A stretch of 64,000 nt of DNA from Callaeas wilsoni (taxonomy: Eukaryota > Chordata > Aves > Passeriformes > Callaeidae). This document shows, piece by piece, positions 26,106-38,520 of this stretch. The stretch spans positions 186,001-250,000 of the forward strand of contig VWPU01012287.1 of NCBI GenBank assembly GCA_013398955.1, in the 5' to 3' direction. Position numbers and translations under genes: made by a program. Every line of letters starts with the position of its first letter. Position 1 is the stretch's first letter. The notes under the pieces are model-generated. The model was not told the origin of the DNA. It made no database searches and worked only from the letters and a program-made list of their open reading frames with translations.

Positions 26106-29100
26106 ATAATTTTACATCATATTCTACACTTGAACTCTGAAAAAAGGTTCCTCTTGATGATTTCTTTTTAATTTTCTACTGAAAGACATAGCTAGATATC
26201 TTGTTAGGGTCAGTGCAGTCTGATGAATCCAAATATTAACAATTACAGTACATTACATTAGCATGTTGACCACATAAAGTATACTTTAAGCTTAATAGAG
26301 TATGGTTTGTCATTAATTAATTAGATGACATGTTGAATATTTTTATTCCTTCCGAATGAACTCTACTTTTCTCATCTGAAACTCAACAAACATGAAAGGA
26401 AAATAAAAACTCCAGAAGAAATATGCAACATATGCTGAAATTAAATTTGGCTGCACTACCAAAATATTTCAATGACATGCAGTTTACTGGAGACAACAAC
26501 TGCCAATTTCACCTAGTGAAAATAATTCTCTTCCTGTTCCTGCATCAGCTGACAGCTGTATTGGCTTCACAGCTCCTGCCAGTGTCCTGCATTTGGCTCC
26601 AGCCTCATCAACCTTTAAACGGTGGTCTCTGAGGAAACAAAGATGTTTTCAATTCTGAGCTCCAGCTCTTCATCTACATTTATCCATAATGCATCTCAAC
26701 CTGAACTGCTGAACAAGGGAGTTATGCCAACAGTAATGTCACCATGCACAAAACATCAGAAATAGCCTTCAGCCCAACAGCCAAACCTTTGCTCTCTTTG
26801 CCTGAGTTCTAACGCCACACACACACACAAAAAAAAAAAAAAAAGAGAGGGAGAGAGAAAGCTAAACTCTGACTACCAAAACCCTACTTGAAGCTTAGAC
26901 TTGAATTTTAGGCTTATTCTTTCTGAGCTGGGAAAAGAAAAAAAGAAAGAAGCAAAGGAAAAAAAAAACGTGTTTAAAAACCCCACCTTAAACTAATATG
27001 GTGATTTTTCTTTTCATGTCATGGGCCATACCTTGAGATCTCTAATCTGTAGGTCCTCTGTAATGACATTTAATATTCTGGAAAGCAATGGAACAATCCT
27101 GCCAACCATTCTCTTTTTCTCCTGATGTTTTTCCAATAATTAACAGTGTCCAGTTTATCCATACTTTATGTTTTTGGAGTTTTTTTAGGCATAACTACAA
27201 TTGATTTGAGAGCAACAAGAATTGACAAGGTTCCTGGTGCTCAGCTCCAGAAAGTACATCATAGACATCAAGCTTACACAGCCACTGTTTGGAAACAGCC
27301 TCCTCTGGGAAGTCAGGCTTCCTCTTTTTTCACTGCAAAACTTCAATCTCACTACCACACAAAGCCTGCCCACCTCCTGCTAAGATATAAAGAAATCTAA
27401 GGGTGTGGTCATAATTACAAAGGTGACACAGCTGAACCAACTGCAGAAAAAACCTCTCATGTTCTTACCCTCTGCAGCTTTTCTCCTTCTCTTCACACTA
27501 ATTTTTGATGTAGCCTCCCAACCCTGAGACTTTGGCCTCAACGTGAAGCATCGGACATTAAACCTCTGACACAGCATGAAAAGCAGCAACAGAAATTTCC
27601 AAATAGTGAAGTCAGAGAAAAGGCAAGAAAAAGGAATTCACGCAGTTAGAATCTGTTCCCCAAGATGCTCCTGCGTCAGCTTCCAGAGGGAGTTCTGCAT
27701 CTAGAGAGGTGGGGTGACTGGGCCCCCTGCTGCTCCCCAAATAGCTCATTTAGGCATTTCCCTCCTGCTCCCATTGAAATGTAATGCACAAATTCATGCT
27801 CACCAGCACGGCACTCTCCAGATGGCACTTGTCTGCTCTAACTTTTTGTATTGGAAGGACAATTTCCTCATTAAACCTGCATGACCTACAGTGTGGTGTC
27901 TTACTGCAGTTTGGATTTCTGCTCCCTTTCCATCAAGGTTTACGTGGTATTTCAGCCAGCAACCTCTACTGTGTTTTGGTTTTTTTTTTAATAGAATGTA
28001 ATAACACATAGCAGCACGGTCTTTGAGAAATACTGGAAAGAAGGGTAGGGCACCAGAAGGAGAAAAACAGACAGGTAAAAATGGTGTTTACAATGAGTAA
28101 TTCACAGACCTGAGGCAAGGGACACACAGCATGATGTTCACAACTACTGAAAAAGAAGCAATCTTTTCACTAAGCATCTCCATGAAGGCCTCAGGTCAGT
28201 ATGATAAATACAGGATTAGAAGCAGTTTTTTTAAGTGCTTAGCTGAATTAGAGCATAGGAACAGCTATCTTGGATCCTTCCCAGGCCAGTCACCATCAGG
28301 GATGTTGTTGCAGTGCAAGAGTTTGTGCTTTTAAGAGGCTGGGGATACATGCTCTCTTACAGAGACCTTTGTGTAAGGAAATTAATTCCGAACCAGGAGA
28401 TGTAGGAACTGGTCTTCTATTATGCTTTTTCTAAGAATGTCAAGCTCCTTATTCAAGTCCAAACTCACCGTAAATCTTGATTATGTGGCTTCACTCACAC
28501 AATGAAAGAAATTTTCTTTCTAGTCAATAGCCTGCCCATCAGAATCAGAGATAAGGAGAAAAAGAAAGAAAAAGCTTTGGAGGGTTTTTTAATTTTTTAA
28601 AACTTACTAAGTTTCATGTCCTTGCAGGCAAAAACAGAGATGGACACTTGAAGAAAAAATTGAAAGGGCAATAATATCACAGATTTCCCACTGTTTCTCA
28701 AGACAGTGAGGGTAGGACAGTATGCTGTGAGGTTGCCCGAAATGCCCAGGTGCTCTGGGGTCTTACGAGGAAAACTAACAAGTTGCAAACTCCACAGTTA
28801 AAACCCGCAGAGATGCTCATTCTCAACAGCTCCTGATGCCTTATCCCAGTGTCCCCTGCTGTAAGCCACTGCTGTCCCTCAGATGCAAGACTCAGGGCAG
28901 CCCACCTGTCCTGGTTTCCATTATACACCTCAGCCTCCACCTCCCACCCACTCCAGGTGTGCTGCTTGCTCCTCACGGAACATACTGAACAGCAGAGGGA
29001 ATAGCAAGGTGCTCCAGGGAAAAGCTAGCAGGCAGAGCAGCACATGAAAAAAAAAGATGAAAATATTGACACTAGAAAGGTTGTACTTGCATAAAATGCT

Positions 29101-29380
29101 TTCTCATGAAGGAGGGTGGAGTCTCTTCCAATAAAAAAAAATTATAATGTCTAAACCAACTCTTTGATCCTAAAAGCTACAAAAAAACCACAGTCCAAAG
29201 TGGGTTAGAGTCTGGGCCAGCAAAAGCACGTCCTTGTAAGGCAGCAACTGTTCCCACAAACATACCCTGGCACTGCTGCTATTCCATTGCTCTGGGAGCT
29301 GAGATTTTTTTTAATTGCAAGCCCCTCCCACTTCCCTTCCATAAACAGATCACTTTTCTAAATGTAAGACACATCAGTGT
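26106..29380. other. Gene-free AT-rich DNA with a compound microsatellite
   Basis: No exon is supported. The + strand has many A runs and purine tracts (for example 26934-26970 and 28555-28575). A short CpG-poor but GC-richer stretch lies at 28700-29000. The compound CA/A/GA repeat is listed separately. Confidence 0.4.
26816..26861. repeat. Compound microsatellite (CA)n-(A)16-(GA)n
   Basis: A CA run (26816-26829) passes directly into 16 consecutive A residues (26829-26844) and then an imperfect GA tract to 26861. No retroposed sequence ends at the A run, so it does not look like an LINE or SINE tail. Confidence 0.85.
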
Positions 29381-29389
29381 TACAGAGTA

Positions 29390-29760
29390 AATTGTGAGGC
29401 ACGCAGACAGCACACCAGTGCTGGCAAACACTGGCCAGGGGGTACCACCCACCTGGCCGTGTCCCCTCAGCCCCAGGTGTGCCCCGGGGATGTGGCCCCA
29501 GGTGTTTGCTGTGAGGGATCCTCCCAGGTGGATCCTGCTGAGGAGCAGGCCCATAAAAAGCCGCTGCCTTCTACAGGGGCACAGCTGTGTGTGTGCTGGG
29601 CTCTGCGTCAGCCCGGATGGCCCTGGTCCTGCCTGGAGCCAGGGCTGGGAGAGGTTTGGGTGGGCGCAGTGTGGGGCACAGATGATGGGGTGGCAGCTGT
29701 CCTTTGCGGCCCTGTAAGGGTTGTCTGTTCACGAGCAGGGTCACATACAGCATGAGCTGG
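29390..29760. promoter_or_regulatory. GC-rich block with a TATA-like word, possible promoter shoulder
   Basis: This block is clearly richer in G and C than its surroundings and leads into the strong CpG island at 30.0 kb. A TATA-like CATAAAAAG lies at 29552-29560 on the + strand, inside GC-rich DNA. CpGs are scattered rather than dense. The overlapping open frames on both strands (91-107 codons) mutually conflict and look like GC-rich chance frames. It could be an upstream promoter part or an unrelated GC-rich repeat. Confidence 0.25.
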
Positions 29761-30004
29761 CACTAAGTAGAAAGCATGTGGATGAATTGGGGAGACAGGG
29801 TTTGTGGAGCCGCTGTGACTCATATTAAACTAAGCAGCCTGAAAGAAATATGGAAGCTTTGGGGTAGGTACACCATTTGTTCCAGTTCAATGTCTTTGCC
29901 TCGATGGAATGAGTGAGGAACAGGGTGAAAACACAGGACCTGGAAGTCCAGGTATTTAGCAGCGCAGAGCAGGCCCTGGGAAACAAGGAAAGCAATGGGT
30001 AGAA

Positions 30005-30330
30005 ATCCCCTGAAAAAGTGGGATTGCCGCAGCCAGCTCGTGAGGCACGCGTTTGTGCGAGCCCATCAGCCGTGGTCGGGCCGCGCGAAGGAGCCGTGGT
30101 TCCAGCGAGGTGCTGGCTGGCCGGGTCCCGCTCCGTGGGGGTGCTGGGGGTACCCGGCCCCAAGGGCTGCTGTCGAGGGCCCCTTGTGCAGCGCCAGAGT
30201 CGGCTGCCCCGTGTGCTGCTCCTGCGGGTTCCCTGGCCAGGCCTGCCCGCACCGCGGCCCGGCCTCACCCCGCGTTTATGGGATGAGCCGCGTGGCTCCA
30301 GGCAGTAATTCCAGGCGGCTGCTGCTGGTA
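30005..30330. promoter_or_regulatory. CpG island, probable bidirectional promoter
   Basis: About 30 CpGs are packed into some 300 bases, with GC-box-like and CCCGC words, against a CpG-poor background. Strand composition changes across it: A tends to exceed T on the left and T tends to exceed A on the right. That is what two units transcribed away from the island would leave. On the minus strand a donor-like GTGAGG sits at 30268-30263. On the + strand a weak donor-like GTAGAG sits at 30328. Overlapping open frames of 77-147 codons in several frames are expected in stop-poor GC-rich DNA and are not called as genes. Confidence 0.55.
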
Positions 30331-30664
30331 GAGTGACTCCAAGCCTTCCTCTGCCTCAAAGGAGGGGGGAAGGAACAGGTGGTGAATGTCCCAAGAGTGA
30401 ATGCAAAGAACAATTCGCTCGTGACAGCCCCTCACTTGCTGCTGAAAATTGAGTTGCTTAATGAGTGTTATTCCGCTAAGGGTTTTTTTCTGCTTCATTT
30501 CTTGGGACCATTTGAGGATAATCATTGACAAAAGAATGTGGGTTAGGGCTGTGCAATTGTATTCATGGTTCCTGCTGCCGGTATTACAATAACTGCTCTT
30601 TTATGTATTTTTATACTTTTTTTTTGGTGGCATAATGGATGATTCTGACCTCCTTTTTTTTTAG
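30331..30664. other. Spacer between the CpG island and the first candidate rightward exon
   Basis: No gene. It is AT-rich, with T runs near 30618-30626 and at 30652-30662. The second run forms the pyrimidine tract of the candidate acceptor at 30664. On the rightward-transcription model this would be the first intron. Confidence 0.35.
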
Positions 30665-30735
30665 AACCCTACTTGCCTCTGGCTTCTCCACAGAGGTTAA
30701 AATGGAGAAGATTAGCCTTGTTTTCTGCTTCAGAG
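30665..30735 (+). CDS. Candidate early exon with possible start codon, unknown product
   Basis: A strong acceptor precedes it: a branch-point-like TTCTGAC, an unbroken run of T, and AG at 30663-30664. A donor-like GAG/GTAACG follows at 30736. The 71 bases are open in two frames. In one, an ATG at 30702 in strong context (AAAATGG) gives MEKISLVFCFR and leaves in phase 1, with a hydrophobic run that could begin a signal peptide. In the other, the exon reads through to GAG and leaves in phase 0. It sits 350 bases right of the CpG island, which fits a rightward gene with a non-coding first exon. Neither peptide is recognised. Confidence 0.25.
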
Positions 30736-30739
30736 GTAA

Positions 30740-33700
30740 CGCTGTTTTCCTGTAAGCAGCTGTGGGCTGGACTGCAGAGTCAGTATTTCAATGTGTTTAA
30801 AAATGCAGAAGCTTCAATAAATGCAGCTGAAAGGTTTGGTAGCCATGAATGGAAGGGAAAAAGGTTTTTACTGAGTTGTGCTTCCTCAGGGAAACTGAAA
30901 ATGTGGAGCACAAGCATAGGTACAAAATGTAGAGGGGTTTATGGCTCTGGAGCATTTATTAATAAGAAACTGTAGCAGAAATGATTAAGTATAAATAACA
31001 AACGTAGCATAACAGGAAGCCCAAGAATAGTGTTTTTAGTGTGATAACAAAAATAAAACCTGCAACCCCACACCCCCACTGTTATTCTGGACAACAGGAA
31101 TTACTGCTGATCCAAAGGGATTTCAGCAGCCTAAGATGCAATGGTCAAGATTCTCTCTTAGGGTTAAAGACAAGTTTGGGCAAGTTGGCTTCCTTTCTGT
31201 TGACAAAGTGTGAGTTTCTGTGGCTGGACTTATGAAGCGTATAAAATTACTATTCCTCTAATGACCACAGCAATAGGCTTGTCAAAGCATTTGATACATA
31301 ATAAGTTACCTCAAGAGTTTAGATATTCATGTGGTCAGTAACTTTCTTTTACAAGTATATAAATGCAAAGCACTCCTGTGGAATGTCTTCAGTTGTTATT
31401 TATATAGGAAGGCCTCTTAGAGAAAACATGATGAAAAAGAATGCCCTCATGCTCCATATAGACAGGATAAATTATTTTATTACACTTGTAATTCATTCTC
31501 TTAAACTGTACCTTTACCTTTGTTAAAAGACAGAACTGTCATGGGTATCACAATCTGCAAAATCCCTTCCTCTGCATCTTATTCAGTGTTTTTCCTGCAA
31601 GGCAGGTTCTTGGAAAAAGAATCTTTTGTGAAAGGGTCTTGGGGTTGAGTAATTTATCTCAGAGAGGTGTGAAACTGCAGTAGAACACTTTAATGAGACA
31701 TTTTGGCTCATGTCTGTCCATGCTGCTTAAAAATCGGCTGATCAGGTTTTATGACTTGTGGGGACTTATTGCTGCCTGTCTTGTGAGAACATTCTTTGTA
31801 ATTTTTTATTTTTAAAATGAATTTAACACTTAAAATGTGACAGGCTTATAGCTACAAACAGTGGGATTTTCAAGCTGCTGAGAGAAATAAGGAACCCAGA
31901 AGTGCATGAAGCAGGTCTGATTTTATTCTTATAGGGGACTGAGAGTAAAAACTGTATTTTCTTTAGAGTACTTCAGGGTTTTTTTAATATCCATTTATTT
32001 TTCTATGGAAAAAAACCAGAAACTGATAAACACTGTTTTCAATTGTGTGGTTTCAAAAAGTCTACTTAGCCAAGACCTTTTTTGACTTTTAGGTGCATAG
32101 AAGATTGAGCTCTGTATGATTCATAATGAGTCAGGCTGAAAAGGGTCTTAAAGATCTAGAACAAGTCTCCAAAAGGCTGACATATGTGAAAATTTTTCTC
32201 TTTCACGACAGCATTCTGAACAGCATGGCTTGAAAAGAGCAGTGTGTTCTGACCTGCTCTAGTCTGTAACAGCTTAATCATACTTTCCCTCTCTGTGCAT
32301 TTCTTACAATTGACAATGATAATTTTCATTCCTTTTCTGTCTTTGACCTTTTTGTTGTGGCTTGCATTGGGAGCACTGCTTGTGCATAGTGCATCTTTGT
32401 TTTACTACAGGCCTGGTCAAAGACTTTCAGGAAGTCATTTTATGCCTCTAGCTCTGTTTCCTGTTCTGAAAAAGGGTGAAAGTGCTATTGCATTGAAAAA
32501 CCTTGTGCAATATACTTGTGAGAAGCCAGTAGTAGTGAATGCCTTCTGGTTTCTAAAAAATCATCATTGCGATACCACCAACTTTCTTTGTGTATTGCAG
32601 GTCACTAGTTACTTGTATAGGTAAACGTGGTGTTGATTTGAGTTCCTGAGGATTTACACAATATCGTATTTTTTTTCTCAATATACATAATTGTAATTTA
32701 TATCTTATTTTCTTAAAAGAAATTGAGACACTTTTTTCTTTTTTGTCACGTAGAGGGTATTAGTAGCTGCAGCTGTTTGCTGTTATGACCTGACAATGCA
32801 TTAAAAATGCTCTTTTTAGGATTGGGTGCATAAGTAACTATTAGAGTTTTCTTCCCCCGTAACAGGAATTGAAGTCCATTCTAAAAGTGATTATTTTTCT
32901 TTGTGCTTCATGCATGTGTTCTGGATTTTGAGGTTGGGGGCTTTTGTAATTCTATTTCATTAATCCCAAGAGTAACAGTCTTGGGGCAGTAAAGGTAGGA
33001 AACCTCTCCTGAATGCCCAGTAAGAGCATTACTTTGCTAGTGTGTGATGCTGAGAGTTCTTCTCAGCCTAGTTCAATAAGACTGAAATGACTGTGCTTTA
33101 GCTGCTTCCACAGAAACCATATTTTTAGTGGTTTCTAAATTTTACCTGCTATTTCAGATGTATTTGTTCTCATTCCATTAGTGCTATTTATGTTCAATTA
33201 ATTTTTTTTTCCATGGTGGTGTTTATTTTAAATAATTCATTTAGGCAGTCTTTCTGCTCTTTAGCCTTCATTTGATCAAGCTGCATATTTTTATTATATT
33301 TATTGCACTTTATCTTTCTTCATTGGAATCGAGGCATGATTTTCTATGCAGGGAAATATCCATGCCTTTCAGTTGCCTGTCAGCATTCCCCTAGCACAGC
33401 ATAAGCTCGCTGAGTTCTTTGAGAGACTGAGCCGTAAAGTTCAGCTGAGCTGAGCTGCACTATGCCTATAGAGATAATTTTCTAGCTGCTTAATACATTT
33501 ATTTTATTTGGCAAGTTTTAGTTCCTGTCGTGCGTCATATTCCACTCAAAGGGAAATTAACCCTTCGCTCATTTCTGTTGTTAATTTTAGGAAAGCTTTC
33601 TCTGACTGTTGTGTTGGGGAAGCGGTGTCTGTGATGATGTGACATTGTCAGTCTTGTCAGATCTGGGTCATGTGAAGCAGGGTTTGTGTGCTTGCCTGGT

Positions 33701-34110
33701 GGTAGTCACTGGGCTTTGCCTGTGCAGCCCAAAATCATGTCTGCCTTTGCTTGTGTGAATGTTCATGCATGCTCTTGATACAGCCTGTGTCTGCACTCAG
33801 CCCTTGTTCAGTCTTATTATCAGTATATACTCCAAATCCTTGTCTCACTTTTATACTGACAGGCAGGTTTGCAAGTGGAATAGTAGTTTTTGTTCCAGGG
33901 AATCCAAACATATTTTTCTGCCTGCTTAACGTTTATGTTTGTGCCCCATGTAAATTCTACCTTCCCTTTTCTCCTCTACTCCCTTAACTGTTGAAAGATT
34001 TTCAGCTCTTGTGTGCTCCTTAAGTATAACTTCTAGAAATTTTTTAGAAGTGTCTCAGAGGCTGAAAAAAGAACAATGAGTTATTTACATATCTGTATTT
34101 TTCCCTGTAG
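30740..34110. other. AT-rich DNA, probable intron
   Basis: No supported exon. The + strand has many T runs (30616, 32661, 33202) and is T-rich in sampled rows (row 33301: 24 T, 15 A). A strong acceptor (GTGTATTGCAG ending at 32600) is followed 20 bases later by GTAAAC, which is too short to call. The 109-codon + frame at 32295-32624 has a hydrophobic start but no recognised domain. Confidence 0.4.
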
Positions 34111-34143
34111 ATATTCTCTAAGCAGTGGATTCAAGACAAAGCA
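34111..34143 (+). CDS. Candidate microexon, unknown product
   Basis: A very good acceptor (pyrimidine-rich tract ending CCCTGTAG at 34110) and a consensus donor, GTAAGTGTG (34144), enclose 33 bases. That is a multiple of three, so inclusion would not shift frame. Two frames are open: IFSKQWIQDKA (phase 0) and one reading YSLSSGFKTK in its interior. Frame-preserving microexons of this size are typical of neuronal genes, but the host gene here is unidentified. Both splice signals are stronger than most chance pairs in the window. Confidence 0.25.
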
Positions 34144-37100
34144 GTAAGTGTGGGAATGGACCATTTAGGTAGGCACTGACATGAAAGGCAGAAATAAATG
34201 GGGGAGGAGGAAATGCTGCACCACCCACTTTTTGCTGTAATATACCTGTTTATGTGACCAGTGGTTGTCAAAGATTGCATCTCTTCCATAGTGAATACCA
34301 AGTATTTTTTAAAAAACCATATCTTCTATATATTTTTTTTGATTTTTGGGTCTGGTGTCTATTTTGCTTTTGTGCAATACGATTTTTTTTTTAAAGCAGG
34401 CATTAACAATTTACCTGTCAAGCAAAGAGTTAAGCTTGCAAAAAGGCTTGGGCACAATAGCTCTGCTGCAGCCTATTAAAACACTGTCCTCTCTGCGCAT
34501 CATCTTCTATTCTTCTTAGGGTGTTTAGAATCTTTTGAAGCTAGTGATTTTGGAAAAGCTGCCCAGGTTACAGAACTAAAGGAACTGTATATTCCATAGA
34601 ATTTTTTAGTTCATTTATTTTCACTGCTCTGGTCTTTTCAGTAACTGGAGCATAAAGAATCATACTCTACCTTAATGCATCAGAGGGAATACTTTTAATT
34701 TATCTTCAGTTTGTCGAAAGGCAGCGATGAAAAATTGAAAGCCATTACTTTTTCTGGGGAATAAATCCTCGCAAAATATTGTAAAGAAATCATTTGGGGT
34801 TCAGCTAGTCAAAATATACTTGAATGAAGGCAGAACACCCTTCAGCAAGAAACTTCTGATTAAGGAATGTGTATTCCCTTTTTTTCTTGTATTTTTTAAG
34901 ATTCTTAACCAGCTTGTACTCAGAAGTCCTCATGATCACAAAGTCTGTCTGGAGACAACTGAGAATGAAATGTCACATCTACTCATGCTGTAGTAACAGC
35001 AAAATGTGATCAATAATCTTTTTCCTCCAGCTAGTGTTGAGTAATCCATAATTGTAAGTAATTTTTTAAGTTTCCCTTTCTTCCTTTCAGATAGCAAAAA
35101 ACCAAAAGAGCAATCATTGTTGAATCATTAAGGATTTTTTAGAGATATTTAAATTTCAGGACAGAAATACGTTTTAATGAAAAGATCTTGGGACTTTCAA
35201 ACTATTTAAATCTTCGTCCCATGGTTGTTGTGTACATACATGTGTCATAACTACTGTTGGAGACATGCTTGTCTCCAACAAGAATGAATTTTTTAGAAGC
35301 CATGGCAAGAAAAGACAAGAAAGCCTTCCCCAGTTTTAGTATAATCACAGCAATCCCCAGCATGGCAAATACTAATGCTGCAAGGATTTGGAATGTACTT
35401 TTCCTTGAATTTCACTCTACCCTATTGTATTTAGGCTTTAGAACATCTTTCAGGTATGTTCCTGGTGAATGGAGGCTCCTGTCTAGCTGAAACTGGTCCA
35501 CTGGAAGGTTCCAAATTTTGCATAACCAATTACAATGCAAAACTGCCCTTAGAGATAGTTTTGCATAATTTTGTACATTTGAACATCCCTAGAATTACGG
35601 AATTCATCACCAAACCTACAGTTTGGAAAATGTCACTGGCTTGATGCCTCACTCATCTCCAGGAAGTAGGATTTAGTTGCCTATAACCCTTTGCAGACTG
35701 TTTGGGCAGCAGAAAACTACCTGCATCCCTCTCAATTCTCTGCCTGGAGAATTAAGATGAGTTAAGATGTGTTTCCAGCAAGTTTTGCCTTTGAAATCCC
35801 ATTATGGCCATTAAGAAGGTTGGGATTTAATCGTTAAACAGGGTATTGTCATTATGGTGCTTCTGAAGCACAGCAGTGTGTGCCTATCACGCATTCGTGA
35901 TCCATCCTTGTGAAGAAGAATTTTGGGGACAATGATTAATGATGTGTTAGGATGAAATTGGACAGAAAGATTAAGTGTTTATAAAATAACTAAACAGTGA
36001 CAAAGGAAAGGCTCTGACTATTGATTAAGGGTATTTGCAAGTTGAAGAGAGCATGAAAGAGAATTACTTGTTTAAAATATCAAGACATTTTACTGTGCGT
36101 TGGGAGGAGGCCAGTGGAAATGGAATCAGCCTTCTATGAACCCTTATGCAGAGACAAATATTTTTCTCTTAGTGTGTATTCTTAGTGTGTCAGCAGAAAT
36201 GCTGTAGTTCTTTAGGGAAACTTTTATCCTTCCTCATTTCTCCATCTAAAATAAGCCATTTTGCAGTTTGATCCTTGTGCATCTAGGATATAACACTTTC
36301 TGCTTTCTGAGGTGGAAACAGTGACAGAGTAGGTCTAGCAGCAATGTATGATGATGTTTATCACACTACCATAATTTTTCCCTTCCGTAGATGAGAGGAA
36401 GGATAACATATCCCAGGCTTGGTATATTTTAAAAAACAGAATCAATCAGAGATGCCCATGCACAGAGAAATGGAGAAATTCTACTGTGAGTTCTGTGATA
36501 TCTGAATCAAAGTCATACAGTGATTGAGTGACTGATAGTTCAACAAAATCTTCAAATTTTACAGGAGGAACAAACCAAAATTGATCACTCTGGAATAATT
36601 GTTTTTAATTTAAACATATGGCATTTTAAATTTCTCATATTCTTCAAGGCAAAATATTTATGATTGACAAAAATGGAAATATCCCTCCATTATCTGCATT
36701 ACTACTGTCTCAGTAGAAGGTTTACGTGTCTTTTGGGCCTCTCTGCAAATTGGTGTTTGAGCAGTTAAAACTCAAAGCAATAACTGGCAAAATCTGATTC
36801 ATCTGCTCTATTTTTCTCCTGTTTACAATTTTGCAAGGCAGCCAGAGCATTTCATGCAGCACTCCATATAACTGCAGAGCTCCCTTCCTGGTTGCTTGTT
36901 ACATTCTCCCGAGGGTGATGGAAATCAGCAGAGGGAGGGATAGGGCTCTCTGCTTGTTCCAAGAGGTGGAATCAGTGTATTTGGTGAAAAGCAGGGATGG
37001 GAACATGATGAGCTCTCCTCTGTTGAACTGGAACTCATGAAAAACAAAGAGCAGCTTTAAGAGATGATAGAGGTGGTTTCTTTCTTTTCTTAGTGTGGAG

Positions 37101-38520
37101 GTGTCCAGATAAAAACATATGTTTCCTGACTTCCTCACCATCTGTTCTAACCTTTATGTGTACTTCTTGTGTCTGTAGGGAATAAAAGTGCTAACTTCCA
37201 ATCTAGGTACCTAGCAGCTCTGCATATGGTGTCAAACTGACACCTTTCGACTTGAAACCTGGTTAGAGGAAATGAGGAGCCTTGGTGACAAATGTTCCAC
37301 CCTATTATAAGGGAAATGCTTTTGTTTTCATGGCTGGGAATTTTTCCAGGCCTTCACCATGAGCCTTTGGCAGGGTAGATAATGAGTAATTACTTACTGA
37401 TTTTCTTCAGTAAACTGCTGAGCTCATAAGAAAAATAATATTGTTTTGGGGATTTGAAGAAGGTGCACTTCAGTGTAATGGTTGGGACATCAGATTCTAC
37501 GGTGTAACAGTGATCCTGAAAGATCTGAAACCAGAAACTAAATTTCCTGGATTAGCAAAACTGGCATACACGTGAAAGTTCTTTCAGGCCAGAACACAAT
37601 AACATCTTCCATCGTCTTCAAGCTATGTTTAGATTCAGTAACTGCTGATAAGCTCTGAAGAGATGATGCTTTGGAAACCAAAGGATTGCAGAGGGACATA
37701 GGTTTTAGTAGCTTATAACTCACCTAACTCGGAGGTCAGAGTGAAGTGTTTACATCATTTAAATTGTCCAAAGTCTGATGTAGGTCTGTTATTTCAAATG
37801 TAGGAAACAACTTTTTTCCACCTGACTTGGTCCATTGAGACCTACAGCAGGACTTGAAGATGTGTTTGGCTTTTTTGGAGGATAGGAAATTTCTTTATTA
37901 ATCATGAAGGATTGATTGCTTTGCGTGGAACATCAGACGTAGTGGGTAGCAAGTCCAACCTGACTCTGCCTCCACCCTCTTCAACAATTGGATTATTTGG
38001 TTCCTTTAAAGATATGAGAAGGCCTGGGCACAGTTTATCAATAGTTCTTATAAAATGAAGTTCTCTTTCTCATTACTTAGAGAAATTATGACATTTGCCT
38101 TTATTTTCATAGCTGTACTGCTTGAATACTAAATGTATATGCTCAAAATTATTTTTATGTACTTTATAGAAATAAATCCTTTGTAAATGAAATGATGACT
38201 ATATCCATCTTCTATGACAACTGAGTCATTTGCAGCTGTTCAAAATGAGAATTGACACTAAAAGCAAGGATGATTTAAAGGAAATGACAAACACTCCTGC
38301 AATAGCAAAGTATTGTGTATTTTAAGGTGTAGGTAACTCAGACAAATGCTTAGCTGCACAATTTTGATTTAACATGAAGAACTTAAAGGCATCTTTACAA
38401 AGTCAGTACCTGACAGAACTTGCTTTGTATGTTGAGTGCAACTGACCCTCATTTTTGTACTTTTTATAAATATTCATGCTTTGTATGAGTATGAAATATT
38501 CATAATCCATATAGAAATTT
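34144..38520. other. AT-rich DNA, probable intron
   Basis: No coding feature. A short duplicated word (CTTAGTGTGT) occurs at 36169 and 36181. A possible tRNA-derived SINE fragment at 37471 is listed separately. T runs are common on the + strand. Confidence 0.4.
37471..37502 (+). repeat. Possible ancient tRNA-derived SINE (MIR-like) fragment
   Basis: The segment beginning CAGTGTAATGGTT and continuing through CATCAGATTCTACGG resembles, by eye, the A-box part and following core start of MIR-type SINEs (tRNA-like AGTGGTTA followed by a purine-rich linker and GGACTCTGG-like block). Only about 30 bases match, and substitutions are many. A chance resemblance is quite possible. Confidence 0.2.

Noticed and set aside
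29825..30336. Overlapping open frames of 77-147 codons on both strands across the CpG island
   Set aside because: GC-rich DNA has few stop codons, and several mutually exclusive frames are open at once. The proline/arginine/glycine-rich content is typical of chance translation of CpG islands.
32140..32170. CR1-like word GGGTCTTAAAGATCTAGAACA
   Set aside because: The match is limited to about 20 bases, and the next conserved CR1 blocks do not follow.
33630..33690. C/D-box snoRNA-like TGATGATGTGA
   Set aside because: No D box (CTGA) at the right distance and no terminal stem.
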